Source: Otis tarda
Taxonomy: Eukaryota > Chordata > Aves > Otidiformes > Otididae
Reading direction: 5' to 3'
DNA: 64,000 nt
NCBI GenBank assembly: GCA_026413225.1
Contig: CM048560.1
Span: 10,744,001-10,808,000, forward strand
Below the pieces are notes generated by a model. That model made no database searches. It had not been told where the DNA came from and saw only the letters and a program-made list of their open reading frames with translations. Position 1 is the stretch's first letter; every line of letters begins with the position of its first letter. Positions 46,961 to 59,044 of this stretch are shown one piece after another. The position numbers and the translations under genes are program-made.

Positions 46961-49900
46961 GTGAGTTACCAGTGGGGTGGGGGGACCGGCCTGTCCCTCC
47001 GGTGCTGGGGGGGTTAACGGTGCCATAACGGGCTGCTGCTTCTTATGTAGGGGTGCCCGCGGTGGGCAGGTGGGTGCTGATGCACCCTGGGGACCCCAGG
47101 GTCCCTGGGGCTGCCCCGTGCCGCTGGGCCGGTGGAAGGTAAGCAAGTTCCAGCTGCCTTTGCCGAAGGGGCTCCTGCTGCCGCAGCCTTCAGCCGTGCG
47201 ACCCAGGAGCCCAAATCGCTGTCAGTAGTGATGTTTAGTTAGCGAGGGGCCTGTCTGCAGCAAACTTGGTCTCTGTGTTTTGAAACAAACCCCGCTAGGA
47301 GATGGGGCTCTCTGGAAAGCCTGTTTCAGTTCCTCTAGGCCAGATTTATGGTATGGGATCCCCGTGTGCTCCAGTCTCCTGCCTCTCCGCAGAGCTTGGC
47401 CTGAGCACATCGCCGCTCTCCTCCCCATGCAGCCAGCTGAAGGACCCCTGTGAAGTTACCCTGCCCTTTACAGCTGAATTTTTCTCCTGTTACCAAGGTC
47501 CCCTGATGTTTCAGGCTTTGAAACATGGGTCAAAGTGGTGCGGTTGCCTGTTTTAGACAAAGTGTATTTAACCTGATGTTTTTGTCCTGGGGTCATACTG
47601 CACTAAAACCAAGTTTAGACAATAGTCTAAAATGTTGCTCCAGGTCACAATAGCTGTCAGTGAGACAAGGATCCTGTGTCGCCAAGAGCGGTTTGCTCAT
47701 CCCTTGAGGGAGGCGAAGGCTGAAACTATTGCGTGGTCTTGGGCATTGCTTAAGCTGATTGAGCAAATGTGACAAGGATGGACGTGTAGGTAAGCTTCAA
47801 AATAAGAGCACTACGCTTGCAGGTGGGAGCTAGAATTTGCGCACAAGGGAAGCAGCAGCTGTTGGTACCATAAGGACCATCCAATGTGTTCCCTGGCCCA
47901 CACATTTAGGGTGCCAGTTCCCCCTTTTGATTACTTTTGACCCTAAGTAGGTATTACTGGGAGCCCTCAGCTCAACTGGAAAATTTGTGCTGCCCTAGTG
48001 TGAGAAATGAACTTGAATAATGTCTTTATCCAAAACTTCCAGGCTTAAGTGGGATTGTGGGGTTGCTTTTAAAAATCGGACTTCGGATCATCTGATGGGG
48101 TGTAGTGGAAGAGCAAATCTGAGCCCTTTGGCGCGAAGCAGAGGAGCTGTCAGGCCGCTCTGCTCTAGAGCCTGGCCGTAGCCTATGCCTGAGCTGGGGG
48201 TCAGAGGGGCCAACCCCTCCGGATGTGCCGTGTGGGGAGCCCAGCGTGTTTCCTTGCAGTCGTCCTTCTTATGCCTGCTGCCATCGGATGGCTGGATAAA
48301 CCATGTCCTCCAAACTGGGGAGGCTCTGACTTCCCACATGGATGGGATATCCCAGGATGGCTGTAGGCAATGCTCATGTGTTTTGAGCAGCTGCCGTTGA
48401 CCAGTTGCAATGCTGGGAATCGTCTCTTGAGCAGAGAGGGCTGTCCTTCCCCAGTTGGCTTGTGCAGGGGCTCTGCCTGCTGCTTTCTGAGGCAGGGCTC
48501 AACGTGCTGATGTGCTGGTTGCTTTTGTGTCGTAGGGAGTTGTACTGATCCCCAGAGTTGGGATCTGAACCTGCGCAGGCAACTGGCCTTTGGTGCAAAT
48601 CCAGTTTGACTCAGTGGCAGAGGTGCGAGTTGTCCCAAGTCAGAGCTGCAGAGCTGTGCGTCGGTCTGTACGGAGCTAGCAAAACACCGCTGACGTGATA
48701 ACAGTCGCACAGAGACATCCAGCTTGGCCTTTGGTCACAAGCAGAGAGAAACAGCACAACTCTAGGTACCTAAAAACTACTGTCAATGCCCTCCAAGGGA
48801 GGGCTCACATGCGACCTACGGCTGGAGGATGCTGATTGCATCCTAAGGACTGGAAATGTGTCTATGAAATGGTGGTTGCTTGTTGACGAGGTGGTTTGGT
48901 TTTTTTCTGTGTTTGCAGAGGAACCTGTTGGATGAAGATTCAGATGAAGAGGAAGACTTTTTCTTGTGAGTTTCTGAATGGTCACTTTAGGGGATATGAT
49001 GTCTTAACTGCCGACGTCTCTGAGACCAGAGATGTCAAATACCAAAAGCTGCTCCCTGCCACATAGATGGAGGCTTGGGAATCAAAACTTTTGATCCCTT
49101 TGAGATGATCTCCCACAGCCTTGACACTGAGGGTGAATTAAGACTTAATAAGTGTGACCCTTATAAGAGTGGGGTGTCCCACGTATCCGAAGACATGGGA
49201 GGGGCTGATGGGAGGTACGAGAACAATCGTCTGTCCACAAGGCATTGATTCTTTCTTGCATATCTTTTTAGTTTGGTTTAAAAACACTTTTGTTGTGTCT
49301 TCTGTGCTGATTGCTCTCTCTTCTGCCTGCAGGAGAGGGCCTTCTGGACCAAGATTTGGACCCAGGAGTGACAAGATCAGGCAGTAAGTTTTTGTTCCTC
49401 AGTGCCACACAGATAATAATTTATCCTGGCACTGTGAGCTCCTGCTGCTGTCTTATCAGAGGATTTCTGTGTAGTTCTGAATATGAACATGGCTTATGCT
49501 TTCTTTCTTCTAATTGACATTTCCTACCCTACGTGTCTACAGCTAAGGGAAATCTCAAATTTTATTCAAGCTATCAAGAAATTGTGCAGTGGCAGAGGTG
49601 AAGGGATAGGATTGTATCACAGTAGCTTAGTGGGGTTTCTAAAGTAATTTCTGTATTCTTTTTTCTTCATCCTATAACTTGCTTTTCAATGTTTCAAGAA
49701 AGCAAGTGATCAGGAGCATACCAGGACCATGTTTTTTGGGCAGTGGCTGGTCCTCTGGCCTCTTCTTCTCTAGATAAAAACCTGATAGAGGTGACCTGGA
49801 GATGAGCAGTGACTCAGTAGGGTCAAAGCAACTGGAAAACAGGAAACCATTACAACTGGAGGAGGATTATTGACTGTAATAGGGGAAGAAGGAAGAAGTG

Positions 49901-52900
49901 AACACTCTGGATCCTTCTCCCATTGAGTCATTTCCTGCATGATGCTTCTTCTGGGCTCAAGTTTGCCCTGCTTTTAACTTCAAGGGATGCAATGGTGGTA
50001 CTTAATGGAAAGAGGTGGGATATTCCCAGACCCCTGGTTTGCCTTGTGCTGTTTCCTTTGCCAACTTCTGTGGAGCCAGGACAGATCTGTGCGGGGACTG
50101 ATGACCAGGCATTAATCAGACTGGATCTTCTTGCATGCAGTCTGAGTGTTGGTCTTCCCTGGAGATTTTCTTTCATATTAGGAAGAAGCCAGTGCAGCTC
50201 TGAGATGACTCATTGCCAACGTCTGCATTAGGCAGCACTTGCTTTTCTGCCTCACCTCGTTACCTCGAGGGGCAAAGTGCACTTGAGTTACACAGGAGGC
50301 AGTGGGTCAGTGTCGTGGTTTTGTTAGTGAGGGGGGGCCTAAGGTGGTAGCTTCTGCAGGAAACTGCTAGAAGTCGCTCCCCTTTGTTCAGTGGACTTGG
50401 CCAGGCCTAGGGTTCTTCCCCCGACCATGAAGCAGCGGCGTGAAACAACGTATGATGAACTGACTGCAACCCCCATTCCCTCTTCCCCCCTGTGCCGCTC
50501 GGGGGGGGAAGGTAGTAGAGATAATGTTAAGCTTGGGAAGAGGGAGGGGTGGATGGAGGTTATCTTGTTCTCTGTCTCATTATCCTGCTGTTTGTAGTAA
50601 TAAATGAATAGTTTTTCCCAAGTCGAGTCTGTTTTGCCCGTGACGGTAACTTTAAGGATTTCTCCCTGTCCTTATCTCAAACCTCGAGCCGTTTTTCCTT
50701 ATATTTTCTCTCCCTGTTCTCTCGGAGGGTGGGGGGAGTGAGAGAGAGACTGCGTAGTCTGGTCCTGATCAGGGCTGAACTACGACAGTCAGTCACTGCA
50801 CCCTGAGTTCTCAGGGAGTCTCTGTCCCTTCCAGGGGGTGAGGATACTGTTGGTAGAGGCGTGCTGGTCCTTAAAATGAGCCAGTGTGGATAAAGCCTCC
50901 CTTCTAGGGCAGGGCCAGGCTGATCTGGAGTGAATGAGAAGAATGAGAATTGGTTTTATGAGTGGGGTCCCACCCCTATAAAACGGTGGAGAGGGGGTGA
51001 TGTCTACCCCTTCATTCTCCTATGCTGGAAAGGAATTACAGAGTGGTTTCTGCCTTCCCTGCATAGCAGGGGAAAACAGGAGCTCTTCTCTTGCCACTTG
51101 TAGGCAGAAGGGAGAGGGGCCTTAGGTAGAGGATAGCATCACAGCTGTGCTATCCTCCACCTAAGAGGTAGAGGATAAAGAAAAACAAAAGAAGAATTCA
51201 ATCAGGAACTGGTGGATTCATAGATGTGACGTGACTCATGCCTAACTCCCGTGAGGCTTGCCCATTGCCAGAGATTGCCTGTCTAGTGGACCTGGTATGG
51301 GATATGTCCCTTGGGGTAGCAAGTGGCTACGTCTATCTAGTATCTAGAGCATCTGTTATAAAATAGGATCTGTTTTCTGCTCTCATCAATGTTGATTGCT
51401 TTGTTTAATAAGCACCTACAGTGTGCAGTCATAATTTCTTGTCGTGGAGCTTATTATTAGGCTTCTGCTCGGACCAGCCCTTGTGCTGGATGGATTGATG
51501 CCTGGTCTCATAATCATGCAGTTCGCTCTGGTTTCAACAGAGAAGGAAAAGGAGGGTTCGGTTGCTGTTGAAACACTGTAAGGAAAAGACATTTTAAGGA
51601 GGAATTTGAGCATTTGGAGAGCTGAGGCAGAGCTGGGCAGAGCTAGAGACTGTAGCTGTACGGGGCTGGAGGAACGAGGTGTGAAGATAGGCGTAGAAGG
51701 AAACTGGATGGCGGATTGGGCAGGGGAAAAAGTGATGGGATCATGGGAGCAAAGGCGCGGAACATGTTGAATGTGAGGGACAAGAGTGGAAACTTTGCCT
51801 AGCTGTCCTTGGCAGTGAAGGGGCTTGGGTCAGGGTGGAGTGTTTGGCAGCAGAGACCCTCGAAGCTGGCTTAGCTGTAGAAAGAGATGGTGGGGAACAC
51901 TGCAAATCTCGTAGGGGAAAGAGGTGAGTTAGAGCCAGTAATAGTGACAGATGGAAGCGTGACAGTCCCCTCTCTACTGTGTTTTGTCCTGATAGGTCTG
52001 GAAGTTCAGGCTCTGTTGTCCCAACAGCTGCTCGGTTGGGGTGGAGTTCCTCTGGTGGCTAAGCGGCTGCATGAGATCCCTTAGGCTCCCTCCAAGACAT
52101 CTCTGTCCCTGGAGTGGGCTGGAGCTGGAAGGTAGCTTTTAACAGGCTTTTATCCTTTTCCCCAAAGTTACAAATAACAGGTGAGGGAGAGCTGATGTCT
52201 CTTCTCTGCCTTTGCTTCCAGGCCTTGTAAGAAGTCTTGAATGTGTGCAGTGAGAGCTCTCAGTGCCTTTTTGGGGGGGAGATGGGATGTTCACCCTCCA
52301 CCTGTGTCTCTTTTATTTAGAGTAGGAATGTCTTATCACAGGTCATCTTTTGAAAAACGTTACCAAAATCCCACCCTCCTTTTCTGCACTGCTTGACCTC
52401 CCTCACTGCTGATGTTTCCACTTTCAGGTGCTATCTGCTGGATTTGGGTTCCTGCTTGTGCTGGTGATAAGGCTTAGCATGCTGCTGGCGTTCTTCAGCA
52501 GCCAGGTCTTGGTCCTTGTAATTCCCCCATTGTGCTGCTGGGAGTGGCCAGCATCACCAGCCCCAGTGGCTCTGGCTGGCTGCAAACCCCAAGTTATGTC
52601 CCAAGGAGGGGGAAAGTTTGGGGAATGGTTTGAAGGCAGGAGTTGACGGTAGCTTCCCAGGGCCTGGCTGCTCATAGCAGATGAATGTGCAGAGGACCCC
52701 GGCCATAGCCCAGGCTTTCATTTGAAGGTGATACTGAGACCATAGTGTCAGGCATTGGTGTTGGGTATAAGCCTTTCAAGGACTGAAAGGCTTCAGGGTG
52801 GCATAGGCTGGTGTCTTCCTCACTGTTGTGATGAAGCAGCAACTTGAAGACAGGGATTTGTTGCAGGGTTCAGCGCTGACACCGCATTGTTGAGTACAGC

Positions 52901-55900
52901 AGAGCTGCCTGTGGGGCAGCCCCTGTGCAGACCACTGTGCCTCGGGAAGCGCTGTGCTGCACTGGCCTCCTGCCTCTGCACCATCTGTCTGGCTTTGGCT
53001 CTTCATCCTGTTTCCTTTTCCCTGGGTTACTGCCACAAAGAGGGGTGTTTGGGTATAATTTGCACCAAAATACACAGCACTATTAATATCACTGGGGTGG
53101 AAAATAGAAGTGTGTCATGCTGGCTGTAAACAGCCAGCTTGGAGACAAGAAACAGCCTTGAGCAGCGCATCCCATGGTGCGTGCACGGCCTGTTTACGGC
53201 GTCTGAAGAATGCAGCGCTGTTGTTAGCCCAACACTGTTACCAGCCCGGGGAGTTTTTCTGTAGCTAACCCAGTGCGGCCAGAATGGAAAGCCTTGTTCA
53301 TCCCGTTCCGGACCAGGCAAAGCACAAGAAAGGAGTCTAAATTAATCTAAGCGCCACTGGATCCGTTGTTGCTGCTTTGATGGTGTGCACTTGCTCTCCT
53401 TGTTAAAAGCATCTTATTTGCAGTAATTAGTAAGAAGAAGGCTTGTGGGAGACATTTTATGCTTTTGTCTTGCTCCCTTTCCTGGCAGGTATGTATTCTA
53501 CTGTATTTCTCATGGAAATCTGGCAGGAGTGAAACACATGAAACTTACGTGTCAAAAGCCAATAGCTCCCTAACAGGAAATACACTTTGTATTAGATGAT
53601 TCATTCTCTCTTGCCAAATAGAACAAGAAAATATTTTCTTCTTGATGCGAATTGAGTTTCCAACCTCAAGCGTGCCAAAGTAGTGGGAATTGTTGAATTT
53701 GATCTGAAACAGCAAGGCTAATGCATAGGCTGGTCATCTTTCAGCCCCTTCCTGGAGAGGCATCTCTTGCAGCAGTGATGGGTGGGAGAGAGCAGAAGGC
53801 AGAGACTGGCTTAAGGTCAGGTTGAGGCACTGCATGGAGGTCAAAGTTTAATTCCTTGGCTTGATCTCTTCCTTCCTGTTTTTTTCCAAGATTCTCTCTT
53901 ACATCAGATACCAGAAGGTATTGGGGTGCTCAAATATGTCTGTGTTCCATGGGAGTTAAACACCTCAACGTTTTTGAGAATTTAAGCTTTGATTTCTCTG
54001 TGCCTCCATTCGCCGTCTGCAAAATGTTTTGTTCTCCTGGAGACGGCTAAGAGCATGCCCAGGCTATGGGCAGGTAGCAAAGGCATGCGGCGTTTTGCCA
54101 GCAGCTCAAGCGAAAAGAGGTGGGATGCTGAGATGCGGCTCGGGTGGTGGGGATCTGTGCTCCATAGGTGTCTCCCAAATGCTGGTACGCAGCAGAGCAG
54201 CTTGAAGTCAGATACCTGCCCACCCTGCCTCGAATGCTTTGGGGTGCCCTGGGACTGCAGCGGCATCTCTCCAGGCTCTGACCTGTTCTGGTGGGGATAC
54301 AGGCGGCATTGCATTGCGCTGCGTGTTCCTAGATGCACTGTAACCTTGCGTGCTCCTGCTTGTTAGCTGTACCAAGATAACTTGGTTACAAATCTGTTGT
54401 GGGAGGGAATCTCTTCATTTTGAAGCCAGTCAATTATTTTTTAGAAACATTTACATACTGAAAATGTACTCTTCTGCCTGTGAAACTGATGTTTAAGGCC
54501 TTAGAGTTTTTGCCAAGTTGGCTCACCTGGGATAGCAGATGTGTCTGCTTTTCCTCTCTTGCCCAAACTATAGTAGCGTTACTGGCAGCTCAGAGCTGGG
54601 ACTTGTCTGTTGTGCCGAGGTACGGAAACTCCCTTGCAGAGCATGTCTCCTCCTCGCATTGTCACCCACGGCCCCAAAGAAGGGCCACGGGGCTGCACAT
54701 GTCCTGTGTGGAGCAGATACTGTGCTCCACAGGGTCCCACCACGTGTTTCCTGGGCAGCATCTGCCTGCGTCCTCAATGCCACCTTCTGCGCTTTCCTAT
54801 GGTGGCAGCTCTGCCACTTCGTACCTCGTAAAACAAACGATGGGTCAGAACAGCCTCGTGGGCACGCGGCAGGTTCCTGCTGAGAGGTGTTTGGGGATTA
54901 TCTGTGCCTTTCCCTTGCAGAAAATAAACTCCTGGCAGGCAGCTGCCATCAATGTGGAAGGCAGGAGCTGCCACCACATTGTGTAGGTGGGTGCAGAGAG
55001 ATGCTGCTCCCACAGACTCTGCGACGCAGCACAGGGAAGGCAGGTTCCTTTCTTCCTGTATCCTAAATAAAGCAAGTTTCTACGTGCACTGCTGGAGTCC
55101 AGCATGTGCCATACGAGCTGGTGAGTCAGAAACTGGCATCAGAGGGATTGCCTGGCTGTTCCAGCTCTGGAAGCTGCAGTGTAGTGGTGCTACAGAGCAT
55201 GACCTGAAATGCTAAGATGGGAAGCCCCTTCATATTCAGAGATCTGGAGCTCTTTCTAGAACTTTTCGGGGAGAAAAAAAAGCCTTTTCTTTCAATGACT
55301 TTCCTTCCTTGTTTTGGAACAGTAAGTAAATGTGAGCAAGGCATGTACTCTTTCAATGCAACCACTATTGCTTGTTGCAGCCGCTCCTCGTGTGTGTGTC
55401 CCAGCGCAAGCTCTGCTCCGTGAGAGCTTGCTGGTAGGGAGACAGGAGAAATAGGTCAATATGAACCTTTGTCTCTTAATTAGAGGCATGGTGGCTAGGA
55501 GGGGGCCCTGTTCTGCAGTGCCCCACTGACTGGTCTTGGACAAGTTGCTCTGGGTCTCCCTTGGCCCTGGCTTCCTGGGCCATGGTGGAGAATATGCTAT
55601 GCTCATCGTACCACATGCTCTGAGCTTAGGTGCTGGATGATAGCTCTCTTAAGTGGTGGAGTTGGGTCTGGTGCTGCTGTAAAAACTCTTGGTTAGGTGA
55701 ATAACATCTTTGAACATCTACATCTGTGAGAAGGCAGTGGATCCAAAGAGGAAGATGTTCTGACTGGATAATTTGGGATGCAGGAGAGTGTGGGTGCTAA
55801 GTAGGCACAAATTATGAGATGGTGGCAACCTTTCTTCCCTTTGGGGACACCAGTGGTGCACTGTTAACAGGAGGTAATGTGGAGAGCTGCTGAAGTGGCC

Positions 55901-58900
55901 TATTTGTGCTGCATGTTTGGGAAAGGCTGGATGCACTTTGATATGTTTAAAGTGCTTAAATGTTTTGAATCAAGGCAACAAAAGCTGTCAAAGCTAAGGC
56001 TTACACAGAGCCGTGTGGCCTGGAGCTATTTCTGTTTTGTTGCCCTGCGTGTAGCGTTGCCTCCAAGACATTGCTGTTGCCATTTACTTTGTGGGAACAG
56101 TATGTCTCAAACAATGTGTTGTCTCCCTAGGGCCCCAAGAAATTTCTTATTTCTATCTCCAGGAAAATAAAAGTGTATTAGCTCCAAAATACAAACCAGA
56201 ATGTAGCAGTATTTTTCCACCAGGAGAATTTTTCTCTCTTACCAATGTGGCTTTTTTATGGACTGAATACATGCATTTATAATAACCCTGCGGGTGCTAT
56301 TTGGGCTACTGTTTGCTGAAGCGACTACCCACAGAGTTGCGTAACCTAAGAGAAGATGGATTATAATAACTTGGTTTAGTTCATATCAGCCATTTCTTTA
56401 CTGTCCTCTTGATGCCCCTGGCAGAGTGGGTTTCATTTAGCAACTTGGTTCCCAGAGTGGGGAGTGCGCCTTGCTTTGATTTTTACCTCAAATTATTTAG
56501 CAAAGGTGCAGTGTGAGGTTCTAAGAAATTTGCAAAGATAAGGTGCTGTTTATATATATATATATAAAAATTTTTTCCCCCTTTGATGTGACCTCTTCTG
56601 CAGCAGAGGTGCCCACCAACAGCAATTAGTGCCTTCTCTTACTGCATTTGTGCATTAAAGGTGTTACAGAGGGTGCCCCGCTTCTGCTGACTTCCCAGTG
56701 AGCCCCTTGTGTTCCCTCGCCCTTCCTGGGATTGCCGGAGACACAGCCCAGGCAATGCCATGCCTCTAGCTTGCTTGGTATCCCATGAACCTCCCTCCAC
56801 TTTTGTCCCTTTGATTTTTGTTGGTGACCTCCTGGATCCTGCCAGCTTGGGTGGCTCTGAGCAAGGGCTGGCGCAGCTGGTGGTGCTCACTTCTGCTCCT
56901 CATGCTGCCTTTGTTCTGCTCTAGTGTCCAGAACCAGGTGGACGAAGTCATTGATGTTATGCAGGAGAACATCACGAAGGTGATTGAAAGAGGCGAGCGG
57001 CTGGATGACCTGCAGGATAAATCAGGTACGATGCTAAATGCAGCTCTGCTGGCCTCTTCCCCACATCTCTTCCCCCTCGTTGGGCCAGGTTATCTGATTT
57101 CAGTTCAGAAAGTGCCTAATGACAGACCTGGGCTTGTATTTCTGTCCTTCTGGAGAGAGATGTTTCCCAGCCTTGGGCTGCAGATCTAACTTTCTGCGGA
57201 CGCTTTTGTCTTTCCATCTTCACCTTCTGCTGCCCTGCACAAAATTTTAGTTTGGAGGAGTTTGGGTGCTGTGATCTGGTTGTTCCTTCAAGAAAAGGTA
57301 GAATGGTCTGTCTCCCAACGGCCCTGAGCGTTTCAGCTGTCCGCTCGCTTACTGGCTTGCAGAGTGAATTCCTGTCCTCAGAAGGCAGTCAGTACAAAGG
57401 GGGCTCAGTGGGACTCGGCAGGTCTGTGTGTGCTCTAGCAAAGGGCGTCACTTTGGCATCTGCTGTGGCTTTGGCAAATCATGCTGTGGTTGGGTCTTTT
57501 CCCCTAATGCTGAGTTTATTGCGTAAAACTCAGTGGAATTAGTGGAACGAGTGGATGCCCTGACTCTGTGCATACTGCTGAGTTGCCTCTCTTCTTTCTT
57601 TCGATAGAAAGTTTATCAGACAATGCAACAGCTTTTAGCAACAGAGCCAAGCAGCTTCGGAGACAGATGTGGTGGCGAGGCTGCAAGGTGAGCAAGAACG
57701 GGAACAGGCAGGGGTGGGTTTGTGGAGGTGTGGTTACCTGCCCTCCCCTGGGGAGCAGGTGGAGAAGCTCTGCTTTCCAGCTGAGAAGATGCTGGAAGGC
57801 CAAGGCTTCCTTTCAGGTAGAGGCAGCTACATGTGGCACTCCGTGTAATATGCTCCTGTGCTTCCCTTGCAGATGAAGGCGATCATAGCGCTGGTGGCGG
57901 TCATTGTCCTGCTCGTAATCATCGGTGAGTATCTCCAGGTCAACCCCAGCCTTGTCTGGCATTGAAATATCTGTGGCGCTTCACACCATGAGTGACACCG
58001 TGGTAGTGTTGTCCCTGGGCCAGAGCACCTCAGCCACTCCTGTAAGGCCCCACTCTGCCTTAAGCGGTCATAAATGGTGCCTGTAGACCACTCCGTGCTG
58101 CCCTTCTGCAGGGTTTAAACGTACACACAGAGGAGCAGGCTCAAACCAAGTCCTACTGACTGTGGTCAAAGAAAGCCAGCATTGCCCTCCCCTGACAACA
58201 TCGTAGTGATCCAGGGTTGGCACCAACTGATCCTGAGGCTGCTGGGAGTAGATGGAAGAGTTTCAGACTGGAGCAATGTCTCCCAAAGGCCTCCCCACAT
58301 AGGTCAACCATCTAGCAATAGGTCTGGTCCCTGCAAACGCTCCTCCCCAAAGCTGCTTGGCTGCTTAATTTTCAGCAAGTAGCTGCTGTGGCTTTGCTGT
58401 TGGTCCCTTCCACTGCCCTCTGCCCTTCCTGCTCAGCCTGGTCTCTCTGGACCTCCCCAGAGCAGAGATGTCGCTGCTTTTCCTACCAAACAGGTAATAA
58501 CAACCAGAGCGTGTTTCTTCCTGGCAGAAGTAGTAATTCAGCTCTCTGCCTGCAGAATGATGTGCTCCAGGGATCCAAGCAGCCCAGCACAGCAGCGCAG
58601 CTCTTCCATGCCATTGGATCTGGAGGGTTTTCCTCCTACCAGCCGTGGCCGGAGGCAGCTCTGTAATGGTTCTCGTTACTTCAGCAAAACCCTTGTGGCC
58701 TGTTGTCCTGCTGACACACAGCCTGCAGCGGGAGAGGCAGAGCTGGCAGCAGGGCGAGAGCATTGGAGAGAGAGAGAGACTGATGGAAAATCCCATCTGG
58801 TTTAATTTTGGGAAGCTGGAAGGAGATGAAGGTGGCAGGAAATGTTGTCTAGCGTGTGTGCGGGCAGCGGATTGCATTAGCCTGAACTTGGAAACACACT

Positions 58901-59044
58901 TTCCCTTGCAGCTGCTTGGTGTTTGTCGCTGCAGAAGTGAGGGGGGATCTCTGGCAGGGATTGATGCTGCATGTGAAGGTGTGTGGCTGAGAGCTTGTTC
59001 CTTTGTGTTTTCCAGTACCCATAGTCCTAAAGTACCACACCTGA
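46895..59044 (+). CDS. VAMP4: VAMP4, complete, seven coding exons, 141 aa
   Basis: Vesicle-associated membrane protein 4 is an R-SNARE of the trans-Golgi network and endosomes, pairing with syntaxin 6/16 and Vti1a. Coding exons: 46895-46960, 48919-48965, 49333-49383, 56925-57025, 57608-57687, 57873-57924, 59016-59044. They sum to 426 nt, 141 aa plus TGA, the same length as human. Features in order are the N-terminal dileucine at L25-L26 followed by an acidic cluster (DEDSDEEEDFF), the TGN-retrieval signal; the SNARE motif about residues 52-112 with zero-layer arginine R77 in VIERGERL; RRQMWWRGCK juxtamembrane; and a C-terminal anchor about 116-137 ending LKYHT. All introns are GT-AG with consistent phases. 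Nearly identical to human except in the anchor (VPIVLKYHT). Confidence 0.97.
46961..48918 (+). other. VAMP4: VAMP4 intron (2.0 kb)
   Basis: GC-rich at its start (tail of the CpG island), then ordinary intron. No mobile element recognised. Confidence 0.75.
48919..48965 (+). CDS. VAMP4: VAMP4 coding exon 2, dileucine and acidic cluster
   Basis: 47 nt encoding RNLLDEDSDEEEDFF and two bases of leucine. Acceptor TTTGCAG, donor GTGAGT. Confidence 0.96.
49333..49383 (+). CDS. VAMP4: VAMP4 coding exon 3
   Basis: 51 nt encoding RGPSGPRFGPRSDKIR, entering on the last base of leucine and leaving two bases into histidine (CA|T). Confidence 0.96.
50311..50787 (+). mobile_element. Solo LTR of an avian endogenous retrovirus
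   Basis: The 477-bp element runs from TGTCGTGG to CTACGACA, with complementary TGTCGT/ACGACA termini. It is flanked by the exact 5-bp duplication GTCAG (50306-50310 and 50788-50792). A poly(A) signal AATAAA at 50599-50604 puts it in the plus direction, sense with VAMP4. No internal viral genes. It differs in sequence from the LTR at 559 but shares the 5-bp duplication length. The family is not named with confidence. Confidence 0.88.
51121..51165. repeat. Strong imperfect hairpin (18-bp stem, 9-nt loop)
   Basis: Left arm cttaggtagaggatagca (51121-51138) and right arm tgctatcctccacctaag (51148-51165) pair at 17 of 18 positions. A third partial copy in direct orientation, aggtagaggata, follows at 51166-51177. 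Pairing stops abruptly outside the arms. Confidence 0.9.
56551..56566. repeat. (TA)8 microsatellite
   Basis: Eight uninterrupted TA units in the VAMP4 large intron. Confidence 0.95.
56925..57025 (+). CDS. VAMP4: VAMP4 coding exon 4, SNARE motif first half
   Basis: Encodes VQNQVDEVIDVMQENITKVI and ERGERLDDLQDKS with the zero-layer arginine. It leaves one base into glutamate. Confidence 0.97.
57026..57607 (+). other. VAMP4: VAMP4 intron (582 bp)
   Basis: GT-AG intron, nothing else recognised. Confidence 0.8.
57608..57687 (+). CDS. VAMP4: VAMP4 coding exon 5, SNARE motif second half
   Basis: Encodes SLSDNATAFSNRAKQLRRQM and WWRGCK. Acceptor TCGATAG, donor GTGAGC, ends in phase 0. Confidence 0.97.
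57873..57924 (+). CDS. VAMP4: VAMP4 coding exon 6, membrane anchor
   Basis: 52 nt encoding MKAIIALVAVIVLLVII and one base of valine. Acceptor CTTGCAG, donor GTGAGT. Confidence 0.96.
57925..59015 (+). other. VAMP4: VAMP4 last intron (1.1 kb)
   Basis: GT-AG intron with a short GA run near 58766-58779. No gene recognised. Confidence 0.75.
59016..59044 (+). CDS. VAMP4: VAMP4 terminal coding exon
   Basis: 29 nt encoding VPIVLKYHT then TGA at 59042-59044. It matches the short luminal end of human VAMP4 (ILIVMKYRT). Acceptor TTTCCAG. Confidence 0.95.

Larger units (their letters stand above)
45400..47200. promoter_or_regulatory. CpG island with divergent MYOC and VAMP4 promoters
   Basis: Very GC-rich and CpG-dense block covering MYOC exon 1 and the first VAMP4 exons. 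The MYOC start codon (45991, minus) and the likely VAMP4 first exon (ending 46504, plus) are about 0.5 kb apart and point away from each other. Between them is a cluster of GC/CACCC boxes (46285-46296, 46315-46324, 46334-46346, 46346-46358, 46361-46370). Confidence 0.75.
49384..56924 (+). other. VAMP4: VAMP4 large intron (7.5 kb)
   Basis: Contains a solo LTR (50311-50787), an 18-bp imperfect hairpin (51121-51165) and a (TA)8 microsatellite (56551-56566). No exon or second gene recognised. Confidence 0.8.

Noticed and set aside
46090-47028. 312-codon plus frame and several long minus frames across the CpG island
   Set aside because: Composition is low-complexity Pro/Arg/Gly/Ala typical of CpG-island DNA, and they overlap the VAMP4 promoter and exon in the wrong frame.
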